DNA of 64,000 nucleotides from the NCBI GenBank assembly GCA_001650955.1, contig LXYP01000067.1, forward strand, positions 1 to 64,000, written 5' to 3'. The translations under genes and the position numbers were made by a program. The notes beneath the pieces are model-generated. The model saw only the letters and a list, made by a program, of their open reading frames with translations. It did not search any database and was not told where the DNA came from. Positions 25,382 through 34,812 of this stretch are shown here, one piece after another; positions within the stretch are counted from its first letter, which is position 1; each line of letters opens with the position of its first letter. Source of the DNA: Sphingomonadales bacterium EhC05. GTDB lineage: Bacteria > Pseudomonadota > Alphaproteobacteria > Sphingomonadales > Sphingomonadaceae.

Positions 25382-27202
25382 GTGGCTACGAAAAAGGCAA
25401 AGAATCGCTATCTTGAGATTGACGAATATTCGAACCTGGTTTCGATGTTTTTTGATCGCGCTTCACAGGAAGGCGACAAGCCTTTCCTGAGTGCCAAAAT
25501 TGATGGAGAATGGCGCTCTACAAGCTGGACGGAAGCCGCCAGAAAAGTCGCCGCACTGGCAAAATCATTCAAAAAAATGGGCTTGAAACCCGGTGATCGG
25601 GTGATGCTGGTTTCGGAAAACCGCCCGGAATGGTGCATCGCCGACCTCGGCATCATGGCGGCAGGCTGTATCACTGTGCCGACCTACACCACCAATACTC
25701 CAGGCGATCATCAGCATATCCTCGACAATAGCGGCGCCCATGCCGTGATCGTGTCCGACAGCAAATTGGCGAAAAACTTGCTGCCGTCTGTGATCAGCTC
25801 TTCCGACGCCAATATCATTATCGGCATCAGCGATCTGCGGATCGGCCAATCCGGCGATTTTGAGCTCTACGACTGGGACAAGATTGTTCAGGGCACCGAT
25901 GAAGATGTAGCCGAGATGACCGAACAAGCTGCGGCAATCGCCCGTGATGAAACGGCCTGTATCATTTACACCAGCGGCACCGGTGGCAAGCCGCGCGGCG
26001 TGATGCAGCCCCATCGGGCGATTTTGCACAATGTCAAAGGTCCGACGGAAGTGATTGAAACCGACTTCGGCTGGGACGATGAAGTCTTTCTCTCCTTCTT
26101 GCCGCTGAGCCATGCCTATGAGCATAGCGCCGGACAATTTTTCCCGATCGGGCTCGGCGCACAGATATTCTACTCCGAGGGTCTCGAAAAGCTGGCCTCC
26201 AATATCGAGGAAGTCCGCCCGACCATCATGGTTGTTGTTCCGAGATTGTTCGAAGTCCTCCGTGCAAGGTTGATCAAAACCGTCGAAAAGCAGGGCAAGA
26301 TGCCCAATTATCTGCTCGGCAAAGCGCTTGCCATCGGCGAGCGAGAAGCGGAAGGCCAGTCACGCAAGCGCGACAAATTGATGGATATGTTCCTCAACAA
26401 GACATTGCGGCCCAAGGTCCAGCAACGCTTTGGCGGACGGATCAAAGCCATGGTATCGGGCGGCGCGCCGCTCAACCCTGACATTGGCGTCTTTTTCCAG
26501 TCGCTCGGCCTGACCATGTTGCAAGGCTATGGCCAGACCGAGTCCGGGCCGATCATCGCCTGCAACCGCCCGCGCACCGGCTTGAAAATGGACACGGTTG
26601 GGCCGCCGATGATCGATACCGAAGTCAAGATTGCCGAAGATGGTGAAATTCTGGTGCGCGGCGAACTGGTGATGAAGGGCTATTGGCGTAATCAGGATGA
26701 AACCGACAAGGTGATCAAGGACGGCTGGCTCCATACGGGCGATATTGGCCTGATCGACGAGGCAGGCCGGATTGCCATTACGGATCGCAAAAAAGATCTG
26801 ATCGTCAATGACAAGGGCGACAATGTTGCGCCACAGAAAGTCGAGGGCATACTCACGCTGCAACCCGAAATATTGCAGGCGATGATCATTGGCGACAAAA
26901 GACCCTATATGGTCGGTCTGGTCGTACCCGATCCGGAATGGGCGCTGGAATGGTCTCGTGAACAAGGCATGGCTTATGATTTCGTCAAGTTACAGGCCAA
27001 TCCCGCCTTCAGAAAGGCGATGCGCGAGGCGGTTGACCGGGTCAATAAAAGCCTATCGGTCGTTGAAAAGGTGCGCCGTTTTGAATTTGCTGACGAACCC
27101 TTTGCGATTGACAATGAAGAACTCACACCCAGCATGAAAATCCGGCGTCACGTCATTCGCGAACGCTATCAAGATCGCTTGAATTCGCTCTATAAAAAGT
27201 GA
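25382..27202 (+). CDS. Long-chain acyl-CoA synthetase (AMP-forming)
   Basis: A 606-residue ANL ligase of the FAA1/long-chain type (COG1022-like). Motifs are CIIYTSGTGGKPRGVMQPHRAI (ATP site, near 195-216), SFLPLSHAYEHSAGQF, GYGQTESGPIIACN, DGWLHTGDIGLIDEAGRIAITDRKKDLIV and the C-terminal MKIRRHVIRERYQDRLNSLYKK. The insertion TTNTPGDHQHILDNSGA is typical of long-chain members. Start is uncertain: GTG 25373 or GTG 25382. I favour 25382, which has GAGAGGTGG at a good distance. Confidence 0.92.
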   Translation: MATKKAKNRYLEIDEYSNLVSMFFDRASQEGDKPFLSAKIDGEWRSTSWTEAARKVAALAKSFKKMGLKPGDRVMLVSENRPEWCIADLGIMAAGCITVPTYTTNTPGDHQHILDNSGAHAVIVSDSKLAKNLLPSVISSSDANIIIGISDLRIGQSGDFELYDWDKIVQGTDEDVAEMTEQAAAIARDETACIIYTSGTGGKPRGVMQPHRAILHNVKGPTEVIETDFGWDDEVFLSFLPLSHAYEHSAGQFFPIGLGAQIFYSEGLEKLASNIEEVRPTIMVVVPRLFEVLRARLIKTVEKQGKMPNYLLGKALAIGEREAEGQSRKRDKLMDMFLNKTLRPKVQQRFGGRIKAMVSGGAPLNPDIGVFFQSLGLTMLQGYGQTESGPIIACNRPRTGLKMDTVGPPMIDTEVKIAEDGEILVRGELVMKGYWRNQDETDKVIKDGWLHTGDIGLIDEAGRIAITDRKKDLIVNDKGDNVAPQKVEGILTLQPEILQAMIIGDKRPYMVGLVVPDPEWALEWSREQGMAYDFVKLQANPAFRKAMREAVDRVNKSLSVVEKVRRFEFADEPFAIDNEELTPSMKIRRHVIRERYQDRLNSLYKK

Positions 27203-27215
27203 TCGTGACCAGGCG

Positions 27216-27632
27216 TCAGCTTGCGTCTTTCGTATAAGGCACAAATTCGCCAAAGGCACAGCTATCCATCGCCATCCCGGTCGTACTGTCGATCAATTGT
27301 ACAATTTGTCCGCGGCATAGCGAGGATATCGTTCGGCTATAGGACAGGATATTGCGATCCGCGTTGCGACAGCCGCCATGCGGCTTGTTGACGTAGATTG
27401 TGTTGGCATTGCGACGCGATCCGAAAATCAGGATGTCATCACTGATCACGGACATTTCGCGTTGATCATTGCGGCCAATGCAGGATCTGGCTTCGCCAGC
27501 GGTCCGGCCTTCAAGACGCTTGTCGAGCTTGGTCTGCTCTTTTTCGGTGAGTTGAATCTTTTCGCCGCTCACTGCAGGTGCCGCAAGCAGCATTGCCGCC
27601 GGAATTGCCCAAATCAGTTTTGTCATCGCCAA
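27216..27632 (-). CDS. Small exported cysteine-containing protein (DUF6491-like)
   Basis: A 138-residue protein with a cleavable signal peptide (WAIPAAMLLAAPAVSG, about residues 8-23). The mature part has paired cysteines in SCIGRNDQ, GGCRNADRN, SSLCRGQIV and DSCAFGEF, with a strand ISDDILIFGSRRNANTIYVN. The arrangement resembles DUF6491 proteins, whose function is unknown. It is monocistronic and converges with the acyl-CoA synthetase gene. Confidence 0.7.
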   Translation of the reverse strand: MAMTKLIWAIPAAMLLAAPAVSGEKIQLTEKEQTKLDKRLEGRTAGEARSCIGRNDQREMSVISDDILIFGSRRNANTIYVNKPHGGCRNADRNILSYSRTISSLCRGQIVQLIDSTTGMAMDSCAFGEFVPYTKDAS

Positions 27633-27710
27633 ATCTCCTGTTTCAAACCCCCAACAGGAGTCCTTATATCATGAATCAGGCTGAACTGGAAATGAAGCGC
27701 CGTGATCGGA

Positions 27711-28439
27711 TCAGAAATTGTCTTTCGCGGTTCGCCGTTCAGCAAATTCTTCGACCGAGGCCGCGCGCATGAAAGGGTTGGTCGCCTTTTCGAGCTTGAT
27801 CGTCGTTGGAACAGTCGCCTCGCCGCGCGCGCGCAAGGTGAGGACCTCCGCCATACGTTCCTTCAAGGCGAGATTATCAGGTTCCGCAACCAGCGCATAT
27901 TCGCCATTGCTCTGGGTATATTCATGGGCGCAATAGATTTTCGTACTATCGGGCAGCGCCTCCAGTTTCCGCATATTATCAAACATTTGATCGGCGGTGC
28001 CTTCGAACAATCGTCCGCATCCCATCGCGAATAAAGTGTCGCCCACGAAAGCCGCTTTCTCTGCAGCAACATGGAAAGCAATATGTCCCGCGGTGTGAGC
28101 CGGAACATCAATCACCTCGGCAACAACATCGCCGAGCTTTACGCTATCGCCTTCCTTGACCAATGTATCGAGCGTCGGAATACGCTCCTTTTCCGCCTCT
28201 GGTCCAGTAATATGACAGCCTGTTGCTGCCTTGATCTCGGCATTGCCACCAGTGTGGTCAGGATGCCAGTGGGTATTCCATATCTGGGTTATTTTCCATC
28301 CGCGCTTGTCGGCCTCGGCCAATATCGGTTCAGCAACCGCTGGATCAACCACCATGGTTTCTTTTGATCGAGGTTCATGGACCAACCAGACATAGTTGTC
28401 GGACAAGACGGGAATTCGGACAATTTCAAGCATATTCAT
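27711..28439 (-). CDS. gloB: Hydroxyacylglutathione hydrolase (glyoxalase II)
   Basis: A 242-residue MBL-fold enzyme that hydrolyses S-lactoylglutathione to lactate and glutathione. The metal motif is THWHPDHTGG (His57, His59, Asp61, His62), followed by PAHTAGHIAFHVAAEKAAFVGDTLFAMGCGRLFEGT, the segment particular to glyoxalase II. The HEYTQSNGEYAL segment near 165-176 also fits. A glyoxalase I-like gene lies 2 kb away, so the two steps of methylglyoxal detoxification are close together. ATG 28433 is an alternative start. Confidence 0.95.
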   Translation of the reverse strand: MNMLEIVRIPVLSDNYVWLVHEPRSKETMVVDPAVAEPILAEADKRGWKITQIWNTHWHPDHTGGNAEIKAATGCHITGPEAEKERIPTLDTLVKEGDSVKLGDVVAEVIDVPAHTAGHIAFHVAAEKAAFVGDTLFAMGCGRLFEGTADQMFDNMRKLEALPDSTKIYCAHEYTQSNGEYALVAEPDNLALKERMAEVLTLRARGEATVPTTIKLEKATNPFMRAASVEEFAERRTAKDNF

Positions 28440-28551
28440 GATTTACCCATCGAAAACTAACTTGTCGATGTTAAACACATAATAATCATTCAAACCTATT
28501 CCTAAATGCCGCTCTCTCAGGAGTTTCGGGAGCAAGGAGAAGGTTGTAATC

Positions 28552-30288
28552 GTGCGAATTCTGGTATTTTGGCTCGCAACGCTGATGGGGGGGCTGTTGA
28601 TCGGTTCGCCGGCCGTGGCCGAAACAGCTTTGGCCGATTCAATCTGCACGGCGAGTTCCCCGGTTGGAGCCCCTTTCTCAGAAATCATTGCGCAAAAAGA
28701 TCGGTTTGACTGCTCCGACGACAAATTATCCATCACCGGACCACGCGTCTGGGTGAAGATACCATTTGAAACCGGCGATCTTCCCGATGGGCAGGTTGAG
28801 GTGCAGGGCGACAATAATGGTCTTAGCACAATGGCTATTCTTGCGGTGCTGCAGGACGGCACGATATTGTCACGAGAATATGACCGTCAGGAGGTTAGCG
28901 ATCGCTGGCGACCGAAGGGATCTTACGGAATTCCCGTTCCCGGTTCAAACATATCAACAATTCGAGATCAGATCCAAACCGTATATCTGGCGATTGACCA
29001 TCCGCAAGTCGGCAGCTCGGTCTCGCTGATCAGGCTCGCTTCGACCGAAAAATGGGATCAGTTGAAACTGCCACTGTCGGTCTTGTTCGCAATATTGTGC
29101 GGCATGGCGATGATGCCATTTTTCTACAGCATGTTCTTCTATGTTGCCCTCAAACACCCGTTCATGCTCTGGCATAGTGCCACAATCATCGCCACGGTTC
29201 TCTATACGTTCAGTTCGTCCGGTTTGATTTTCATTCCATTTCCTGAAACCAGCCTGTCGACCAAGATGCTTATCAATTACTGGTCTTTGGCTCTGGGCGT
29301 CGGCGCCAGCGGATTTTTTATGCTTGGATATGTCGAACCCGGCAAAATCGCTAGGTCGTTAAAGCCAGTCATCATTGCGACTTCCCTGGCTCCGATAATG
29401 GTCACCGGAGCATTCATGCAATTTAACGAAGGCTCCAGCTTGGATGCCCGCAACTATTATCACGCATCGTTCCTGCCTTATTTTCTGGTGATCCTTTATA
29501 CGATGTTCCACGCCGCCAAAAGAGGCAGTCGCGCGATTTGGTTCCCGATCATCGCCTGGACACCCATTCTCATCTTCTCGTTGGATCGCGTCGCTCGGGG
29601 TATGGATTTATATATCGGGTTTCTGTTGCTGGATTACGGCCTATATTTTGCGCTCATACTGGAAACAATCATTCTGGCCTTTGGGGTTGCCACGCGGATT
29701 TTACATCTGCGGCGACAGCATGAGGAAACATTGCGCCAACAGGTTGAGCTGACCTTGCTTGCAGATACCGATGGCTTGACCAGCCTCAGCAACCGGCGGG
29801 CTTTTGAAGGCCAGTTCAAGCGGAACCAGTCCGAGCGAAACTACAATTATCTCGCGATACTCGACATCGATTTTTTCAAACGGGTCAATGATCAATATGG
29901 TCATGAAATCGGCGATGAAGTGTTGCGGGTGGTTGGCCGTGAGCTCGCCAAAACCAGGCATTTTGCTTCGCGCATTGGCGGCGAAGAATTTACGCTGCTG
30001 TTGAAAACAGACACTTTGGAAAAGCGCAAGCAACAGGCTTTGTCAGAGCTTACCGAAATCTGCCAAACACTGATCAGGGCGATACATGATCAGGTCCCTG
30101 AAATCCGCGAGCCCGTGACATTTTCCGTTGGCATCGCCGCTATTCCCAAACGCGCGATCTTACGCACGGTGATGGCCAATGCCGACCGGCGTCTTTACGA
30201 TGCCAAAAATAACGGCCGAAATCAGATTGTCAGTTTTGACATGTCACCACCAGGCAAAGGAAAATCCCCGGGGTCCGTTTCCGCCTAG
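28552..30288 (+). CDS. 7TM-DISM sensor diguanylate cyclase
   Basis: A 578-residue membrane signalling protein. A signal peptide ends near residue 23 (AVAETA). A periplasmic 7TMR-DISM extracellular domain follows, to about 165, then seven membrane helices from LPLSVLFAILCGMAMMPFFY to LLLDYGLYFALILETIILAFGV. After a short linker there is a GGDEF domain from about residue 405 with the active motif GGEEF near residue 476 and DIDFFKRVNDQYGHEIGDEVLR. The synthetase is expected to make cyclic di-GMP in answer to a periplasmic ligand. GTG 28552 has AAGGAGAAGG upstream. Confidence 0.93.
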   Translation: MRILVFWLATLMGGLLIGSPAVAETALADSICTASSPVGAPFSEIIAQKDRFDCSDDKLSITGPRVWVKIPFETGDLPDGQVEVQGDNNGLSTMAILAVLQDGTILSREYDRQEVSDRWRPKGSYGIPVPGSNISTIRDQIQTVYLAIDHPQVGSSVSLIRLASTEKWDQLKLPLSVLFAILCGMAMMPFFYSMFFYVALKHPFMLWHSATIIATVLYTFSSSGLIFIPFPETSLSTKMLINYWSLALGVGASGFFMLGYVEPGKIARSLKPVIIATSLAPIMVTGAFMQFNEGSSLDARNYYHASFLPYFLVILYTMFHAAKRGSRAIWFPIIAWTPILIFSLDRVARGMDLYIGFLLLDYGLYFALILETIILAFGVATRILHLRRQHEETLRQQVELTLLADTDGLTSLSNRRAFEGQFKRNQSERNYNYLAILDIDFFKRVNDQYGHEIGDEVLRVVGRELAKTRHFASRIGGEEFTLLLKTDTLEKRKQQALSELTEICQTLIRAIHDQVPEIREPVTFSVGIAAIPKRAILRTVMANADRRLYDAKNNGRNQIVSFDMSPPGKGKSPGSVSA

Positions 30289-30301
30289 CTTAAGCTGCGG
30301 C

Positions 30302-30745
30302 TTACCATTCGCCAATATTTTCCATCGTCGCCCAGGGCTCTTGCGACGGCAAATTTTCACCGGCCTGCAGCAGCTCGACCGAAATATTGTCTGGCGACCG
30401 AACGAAAGCCATGTGGCCATCGCGTGGCGGGCGATTGATTGTCACACCGGCATCCATGAGTTTCTGGCAGATTTCATAAATATTATCGACCCGATAGGCG
30501 AGATGACCGAAATTGCGGCCGCCATCATAAGCTTCCGGCGCGCTGCCATCTTCGGGCGGCCAATTATGGGTGAGCTCGACCTCGGCAATGTCTTTTTCGC
30601 CCGGAGCTGCCAGAAAAATCAGCGAGAAGCGACCGGCCTCAATGTCATAGCGGCGCACTTCTTCGAGACCCAGGAGATTGAAAAAGGCAACCGAGGCTTC
30701 GGGGTCGCTAATTCTCAACATCGTGTGCAGATATTTGATCGCCAT
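30302..30745 (-). CDS. Glyoxalase I family protein (VOC fold)
   Basis: A 147-residue vicinal-oxygen-chelate protein resembling lactoylglutathione lyase. The N-terminal strand YLHTMLRISDPEASVAFFNLLGL contains the first metal His, VELTHNW and NFGHLAYRVDNIYEICQKL follow, and the C-terminal VRSPDNISVELLQAGE carries the metal Glu. The Zn/Ni ligands fit GloA. The usual 'DPDG' is replaced by SPDN. ATG 30745 has GGAG upstream. It converges with the diguanylate cyclase gene. Confidence 0.85.
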   Translation of the reverse strand: MAIKYLHTMLRISDPEASVAFFNLLGLEEVRRYDIEAGRFSLIFLAAPGEKDIAEVELTHNWPPEDGSAPEAYDGGRNFGHLAYRVDNIYEICQKLMDAGVTINRPPRDGHMAFVRSPDNISVELLQAGENLPSQEPWATMENIGEW

Positions 30746-30852
30746 AATAACTCCATTCATCGCTATTCAGAAACGGTTCATCGCGGCAAATGCAGATCGA
30801 AACCGGGTCGAGAAGTGCAGCCTAAAAGGCTTTTGGATTGAGGGAAAGACTA

Positions 30853-31572
30853 ATGAGCGAGAAATTTATCGAGAGCAGAAACAAAGTCTGGCTGGCCAGC
30901 GCGGGTTTGTTGACCATCGGGCTGGTGGTCGGCGGCTATCTTCTGGGCGACGGACTGCTGCGCGCCAAAATGGCGGATCGCAGCGTGACGGTGCGCGGCC
31001 TTGCCGAGCGCGAAGTGACCGCGGATCTGGCGACCTGGACGATTGCCTATTCGGCGCAATCCAGCGACCTGCAAAGCGCACAGGCCGATATCGATCGCGA
31101 TACGGATGCGATTACCAAATTTTTTGGCGAGCTGGGCTTCAAGGCCGACGCACTGAAACCGACCGGTGCCAATGTGAACCAGTATAGCAGCAACGGCATC
31201 CCTCAATATACCATCAGACAGCGGCTTTCGCTGCGCACCGATGATATCGACAAGGCCCAGGCCGCGGTCGCCCGCCAGTTCGACCTGGTTCGGCGCGGCG
31301 TGGTGCTGGAGGATGGGTCCGGAATGAGCTATACGTTCACCAAGCTCGACGAGATAAAACCGGCAATGGTGGCAGAAGCCACGAAGGACGCACGCAAGTC
31401 AGCCGAACAATTTGCCGAGGACAGCGGCACCGACGTTGGCGGGATCAAATCGGCCACCCAGGGCTATTTCAGCATCAACAGCCGAGACGGCGATGCTGGC
31501 GGCTATGGCGTGACAGATACGCCCTATAAGAAGGTCCGCGTGGTCACGACGGTGAATTTCTATCTGGATTGA
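30853..31572 (+). CDS. SIMPL domain protein (DUF541)
   Basis: A 239-residue protein with one N-terminal membrane helix (VWLASAGLLTIGLVVGGYLLG) and a periplasmic SIMPL/DUF541 domain: SVTVRGLAEREVTADLATWTIAYSA near 35-62, IRQRLSLRTDDIDKAQ and VRVVTTVNFYLD at the end. Bacterial members such as BP26 form ring-like oligomers and protect against oxidative stress, but the function is not settled. ATG 30853 was chosen. The 3' end overlaps the convergent LysR gene by 29 bases. Confidence 0.9.
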   Translation: MSEKFIESRNKVWLASAGLLTIGLVVGGYLLGDGLLRAKMADRSVTVRGLAEREVTADLATWTIAYSAQSSDLQSAQADIDRDTDAITKFFGELGFKADALKPTGANVNQYSSNGIPQYTIRQRLSLRTDDIDKAQAAVARQFDLVRRGVVLEDGSGMSYTFTKLDEIKPAMVAEATKDARKSAEQFAEDSGTDVGGIKSATQGYFSINSRDGDAGGYGVTDTPYKKVRVVTTVNFYLD

Positions 31573-32440
31573 GCTTGCCTTCGATGAGGTCCCTTTTGGA
31601 TTTCAATGCTTCGACCAGAAAGCGCATCAGTAATTTGATCCGCGGCGTGTCCTTCAAATCCGGATGGGTAAGAACCCAGAAGTCGGCCACCGGAAATGGT
31701 GGCGGAATATCTGGCAGTCGCATCAATCGTGGATCCGGATCACAGATGTAACAGGCACTACGGATCATACCCCGACCAGCCACCGCAGCCTGATAATGGA
31801 AACTGATACTATCATTCATCAGGCCTGTTTTGGCCTCGGGAAAAGGAGTGTCTTCTACCCATTCAGGTCGCCGGGCTCCGGCCAATCCGAATATCCATCG
31901 CCGATCATCCGGCTTGACTTGGTTCAGATAATCCACATGGCAATAATAGCTGAGCGCATATGGAAATAGACGCCGGCCGACAAAATGTTCCGGAGGTTTT
32001 TTGGTGCCTCGCACGACCACATCGGCTTCCGAGCGATCCAGATCGGCAAACTGATTATTGCTTTGGATCAACAGTTCGATATCCGGATAATTTGTACGAA
32101 ATTCGGCCAGATCATCGAGCAAGAGATATTGTCCCAAGACATCAGGAATGGATAATGTGACCGGCCCCGCCAATTCAGTTTCCGCTGCCCTGCGATGTCG
32201 ATCCGCTGCAAAATTAATCGCTTCCATCTGTTCGGCCGCAGCAACCAGACTCTGCCCGAATTCTGTTTTGCGATAACCGCCAGCAACCCGTTCCATAACC
32301 GGCTTGTCATAGCGTGTATTTATCACCGCGAGCCGCCGTGAAACGGTCGAATGAGTAACACCGAGAACCAGCGCGGCACCGCGCACGCTATTCTCGCGAT
32401 CCAGCGCCAAAATGAATCTATAATCGTCCCAATTTTTCAT
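31544..32440 (-). CDS. LysR-family transcriptional regulator
   Basis: A 298-residue regulator. An N-terminal helix-turn-helix (WDDYRFILALDRENSVRGAALVLGVTHSTVSRRLAVI, residues 3-40) is followed by an effector domain with LAGPVTLSIPDVLGQYLL and DLDRSEADVVVRGTKKPP. It lies divergent from the DUF1330 protein, 111 bases apart, with a repeated GGTGCA motif between the two genes. It most likely regulates that gene and itself. Ligand unknown. Confidence 0.92.
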   Translation of the reverse strand: MKNWDDYRFILALDRENSVRGAALVLGVTHSTVSRRLAVINTRYDKPVMERVAGGYRKTEFGQSLVAAAEQMEAINFAADRHRRAAETELAGPVTLSIPDVLGQYLLLDDLAEFRTNYPDIELLIQSNNQFADLDRSEADVVVRGTKKPPEHFVGRRLFPYALSYYCHVDYLNQVKPDDRRWIFGLAGARRPEWVEDTPFPEAKTGLMNDSISFHYQAAVAGRGMIRSACYICDPDPRLMRLPDIPPPFPVADFWVLTHPDLKDTPRIKLLMRFLVEALKSKRDLIEGKLNPDRNSPS

Positions 32441-32441
32441 C

Positions 32442-32516
32442 GGTGCATTACTGCACCATTATTGAATTAAATTCATCCAGAATCTTTGGAATAAAGACGT
32501 TAGAACGGTGCAATAA
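32442..32516. promoter_or_regulatory. Likely LysR binding region (GGTGCA inverted repeats)
   Basis: GGTGCA-TTAC-TGCACC forms a perfect interrupted palindrome at 32442-32457, starting one base before the LysR start codon. The half-site returns at 32507-32516 as GGTGCAATAA, the reverse complement of which (TTATTGCACC) nearly matches 32448-32457. Three related half-sites in the divergent spacer fit an autoregulated LysR site. Confidence 0.55.
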
Positions 32517-32551
32517 CGCTTCATATTTCTAATTTCGGAAAGACAATCGCC

Positions 32552-33325
32552 ATGGCAAACACTATTTTCACTCTCAAAGCATTTGCTTTTCTCAGCTGTA
32601 GCTCGCTGGCCGCAAGCTGTGCAACTGCCCAGCAAGATGCCGCTTCACCGCCATCTCTTGCGCCACAAACAGAGCAGCTATTTCTGAAAAAAGGCCAATA
32701 TCTCTCGATCACATTACCCGAAGCGAAAACCTCTGAAGAGGCGACCCAAGCGCGGGGAAATTACTATAAGACAGCCTTTCCCCTTGGATCAAAATTTGGA
32801 TTGAAGCGCGAAGCTGCGCTCAAGATCGATAATGTCATCATTAGTGACTACACACCATCCAGCCTGATTTTCTATTCCTACCCTGACAAGCAATCGGCGG
32901 CGGGACTCTCTGCCCATCCCGAATGGCCGGCGATCAAGGCCACTCGCCCGGCCATCTGGAAGGAATTGAATATTTTCGGAGCCGAACTGACCGAGGATAT
33001 AGATATTACCTTTGATCCCGCCAAAAGCTATACTTTGGTCATTGCCTGGAGAAAGCAAGATTCTGATGGCTATGATCAATATCTGCGCGGTATCGAGCCG
33101 GCCGTTCAACGTTTTGGCGGCAAGTTCATCTATAAAATGTTCAATCCGGCAATCGAATCCAATGCAGCATCTGCCATTGCACCTTCCCAATTGACTTTTG
33201 TCGAGTGGGATACGCTGGACGGATTTTCCAAAGTTCGGGCCAGCGACGAATATAAGGCCAGCGTTCCCTATTTTCAGGCCGGCGTGAAGAAAATCGAATT
33301 TTACAGGATGTCGGTCAAAAATTAA
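32552..33325 (+). CDS. Exported DUF1330-type protein
   Basis: A 257-residue protein with an N-terminal signal (LKAFAFLSCSSLAASCATAQ, cysteine near residue 23) that could be a lipoprotein signal. Two related modules follow. The C-terminal one (DSDGYDQYLRGIEPAVQRFGGKFIYKMF ... LTFVEWDTLDGFSKVRASDEYKASVPYFQAG) is a DUF1330-like ferredoxin-fold domain. The first (LFLKKGQYLSITLPE ... SSLIFYSYPDKQSAAGLSAHPEW) is similar in layout. Such domains bind small molecules or act as monooxygenase-like dimers, and no function is assigned. Under the divergent LysR regulator. Confidence 0.7.
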   Translation: MANTIFTLKAFAFLSCSSLAASCATAQQDAASPPSLAPQTEQLFLKKGQYLSITLPEAKTSEEATQARGNYYKTAFPLGSKFGLKREAALKIDNVIISDYTPSSLIFYSYPDKQSAAGLSAHPEWPAIKATRPAIWKELNIFGAELTEDIDITFDPAKSYTLVIAWRKQDSDGYDQYLRGIEPAVQRFGGKFIYKMFNPAIESNAASAIAPSQLTFVEWDTLDGFSKVRASDEYKASVPYFQAGVKKIEFYRMSVKN

Positions 33326-33341
33326 GGATCACGATTTTGGC

Positions 33342-33842
33342 TTAACCCGCGCAATCCCCAACCCGCTTGGCGGTAAATTCCAATGCCAGTTTCGCGGTTG
33401 CTTTGCTTTCCGGATCGGCAAAATCAAAATCCATGCGGCTTTCATAGCCGCTGGCAAATGATTTTCCGGTCATAGTCACTGCAACATCGCCATTGGCCGT
33501 GCCTCCACACTGCATTTTCAAGTCCATCCGCGTGGCCGTGCCCTTATCGCTGATCGTATCACAATGTCCGCCCATCACTCCGGCCATTTGTGACGATGCC
33601 TCTTTCCATTGGCCACGCGCTTTACCGTCCAAGCAGAATTTGCCGGCCGCAGCGCTTCCCACTGCTTCCATTTCCGTGGTCATGGCGGCTTTGTCCGCTT
33701 CGGTGAAACCGGGAAAATCGAGCTCCGTAATCTTGATCGTCTGCTGATATTCGCCCGGCTCCGGCGTCGCTTCCCCGCCGCTGCTGCACGCGCTCATCAG
33801 CAACGGCAAGATCGTGAATGCGGTAATGAAGCGATATTTCAT
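33342..33842 (-). CDS. DUF3617 family lipoprotein
   Basis: A 166-residue lipoprotein precursor with a signal ending in LLMSACSSGG. The mature part has the DUF3617 pattern: EPGEYQQTIKITELDFPGF, then KFCLDGKARG and HCDTISDKGTATRMDLKMQCGG with conserved cysteines, and MDFDFADPESKATAKLALEF. The function is unknown. Sphingomonads often have several copies. ATG 33842 is chosen over the upstream ATG 33872 because it gives the signal peptide. Confidence 0.85.
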   Translation of the reverse strand: MKYRFITAFTILPLLMSACSSGGEATPEPGEYQQTIKITELDFPGFTEADKAAMTTEMEAVGSAAAGKFCLDGKARGQWKEASSQMAGVMGGHCDTISDKGTATRMDLKMQCGGTANGDVAVTMTGKSFASGYESRMDFDFADPESKATAKLALEFTAKRVGDCAG

Positions 33843-33918
33843 GTCATGATATCCTGCTGATTGGTCGCGCAACTTAACGGCAGCAATCCGCCGTGCAAAG
33901 CCTCATCAATGGAGGCAC

Positions 33919-34770
33919 TCAATCTTCATCATCGCCCGCGAGACGCGCCAGATATGTGCTCGCCGCCTCCGCTGGTGCGCTTGCCGCGTCAAATTGCACC
34001 GCTTGCTGCCAGAATTTTTTCGCGCCCGCCGTGTCGCCAGCCGCATAAGCAATATTGCCCGCTTCGAGCGCCACAGCAGGATCGCCGCCAGCCAATTTCG
34101 CTGCTTTTGTTATATCGGCTTTGGCCAGTGCCAAATCTCCCATCCGCCTGGCCAGCGTCGCGGATAACAGCCAGCTCAGCGGGTCTTGCGGGGCCAGTTG
34201 ATGGACATAGGTAAATTGCGCTTTGGCTTCGTCATATTGCTCCATCGCAACCGCTACCCGCGCCAGATCAAGATGCACTTCGCCTCTCGGCAATCCCTCC
34301 AGCCTATTCTGTTGTAGAGCGGCGCTCAAATGCGCACGGGCCGCTGGATAATCACCTTTGGCCAGCGCAGCATTGCCGGCCTGAGCCCAGAAATTGGCGG
34401 CGCGATCATCATTGGCAGCTCCCGCGCCCTCTGCGGCTTTGACAAATTCCGGAACCGCCTTGGACCAATCAAGCAGTTCAGCATAGGCATAGCCGAGACA
34501 ATGGCGCGCCAGATATCCACCGCCTTCAATCTGCCATCTATTGGCTGCGATCACCCCGCTGGACGGATCATCTGTCGCCTGATCGACGCATTGATTGAAA
34601 CGGATTTCCTGCGGGCTCTTGGGGATCGCCACGGGTGCGGGCGTTGGCGCGGGGGGATTATTCGCGGGAGCCGGTGGACGGACATCCGCAGGCCGCAATA
34701 GCGGATCGATCGGCGAGCCATAAGGGTTGGCCGATTGCATGAGTAGGAGCAGGAATAGCGAAGAAATCAT
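33919..34770 (-). CDS. Tetratricopeptide-repeat protein
   Basis: A 283-residue protein with a hydrophobic N-terminus (ISSLFLLLLMQSA), a Pro-rich linker (RPPAPANNPPAPTPAPVA) and then TPR-like helical pairs: AYAELLDWSKAVPEFVKAAEGA, NAALAKGDYPAARAHLSAALQ, DLARVAVAMEQYDEAKAQFTYVH and GNIAYAAGDTAGAKKFWQQAVQ. TPR proteins are protein-binding scaffolds. It is probably secreted or membrane-linked. It lies upstream of DUF3617 on the same strand. Confidence 0.85.
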   Translation of the reverse strand: MISSLFLLLLMQSANPYGSPIDPLLRPADVRPPAPANNPPAPTPAPVAIPKSPQEIRFNQCVDQATDDPSSGVIAANRWQIEGGGYLARHCLGYAYAELLDWSKAVPEFVKAAEGAGAANDDRAANFWAQAGNAALAKGDYPAARAHLSAALQQNRLEGLPRGEVHLDLARVAVAMEQYDEAKAQFTYVHQLAPQDPLSWLLSATLARRMGDLALAKADITKAAKLAGGDPAVALEAGNIAYAAGDTAGAKKFWQQAVQFDAASAPAEAASTYLARLAGDDED

Positions 34771-34812
34771 CGAGGCGTGTCCGTTTCAAGCTTGCGTATA
34801 TGGGGCCATTGG

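Noticed and set aside
28443-28862. 139-residue frame on the minus strand
   Set aside because: Overlaps the start of the GGDEF gene, which has a signal peptide and ribosome site; no family pattern.
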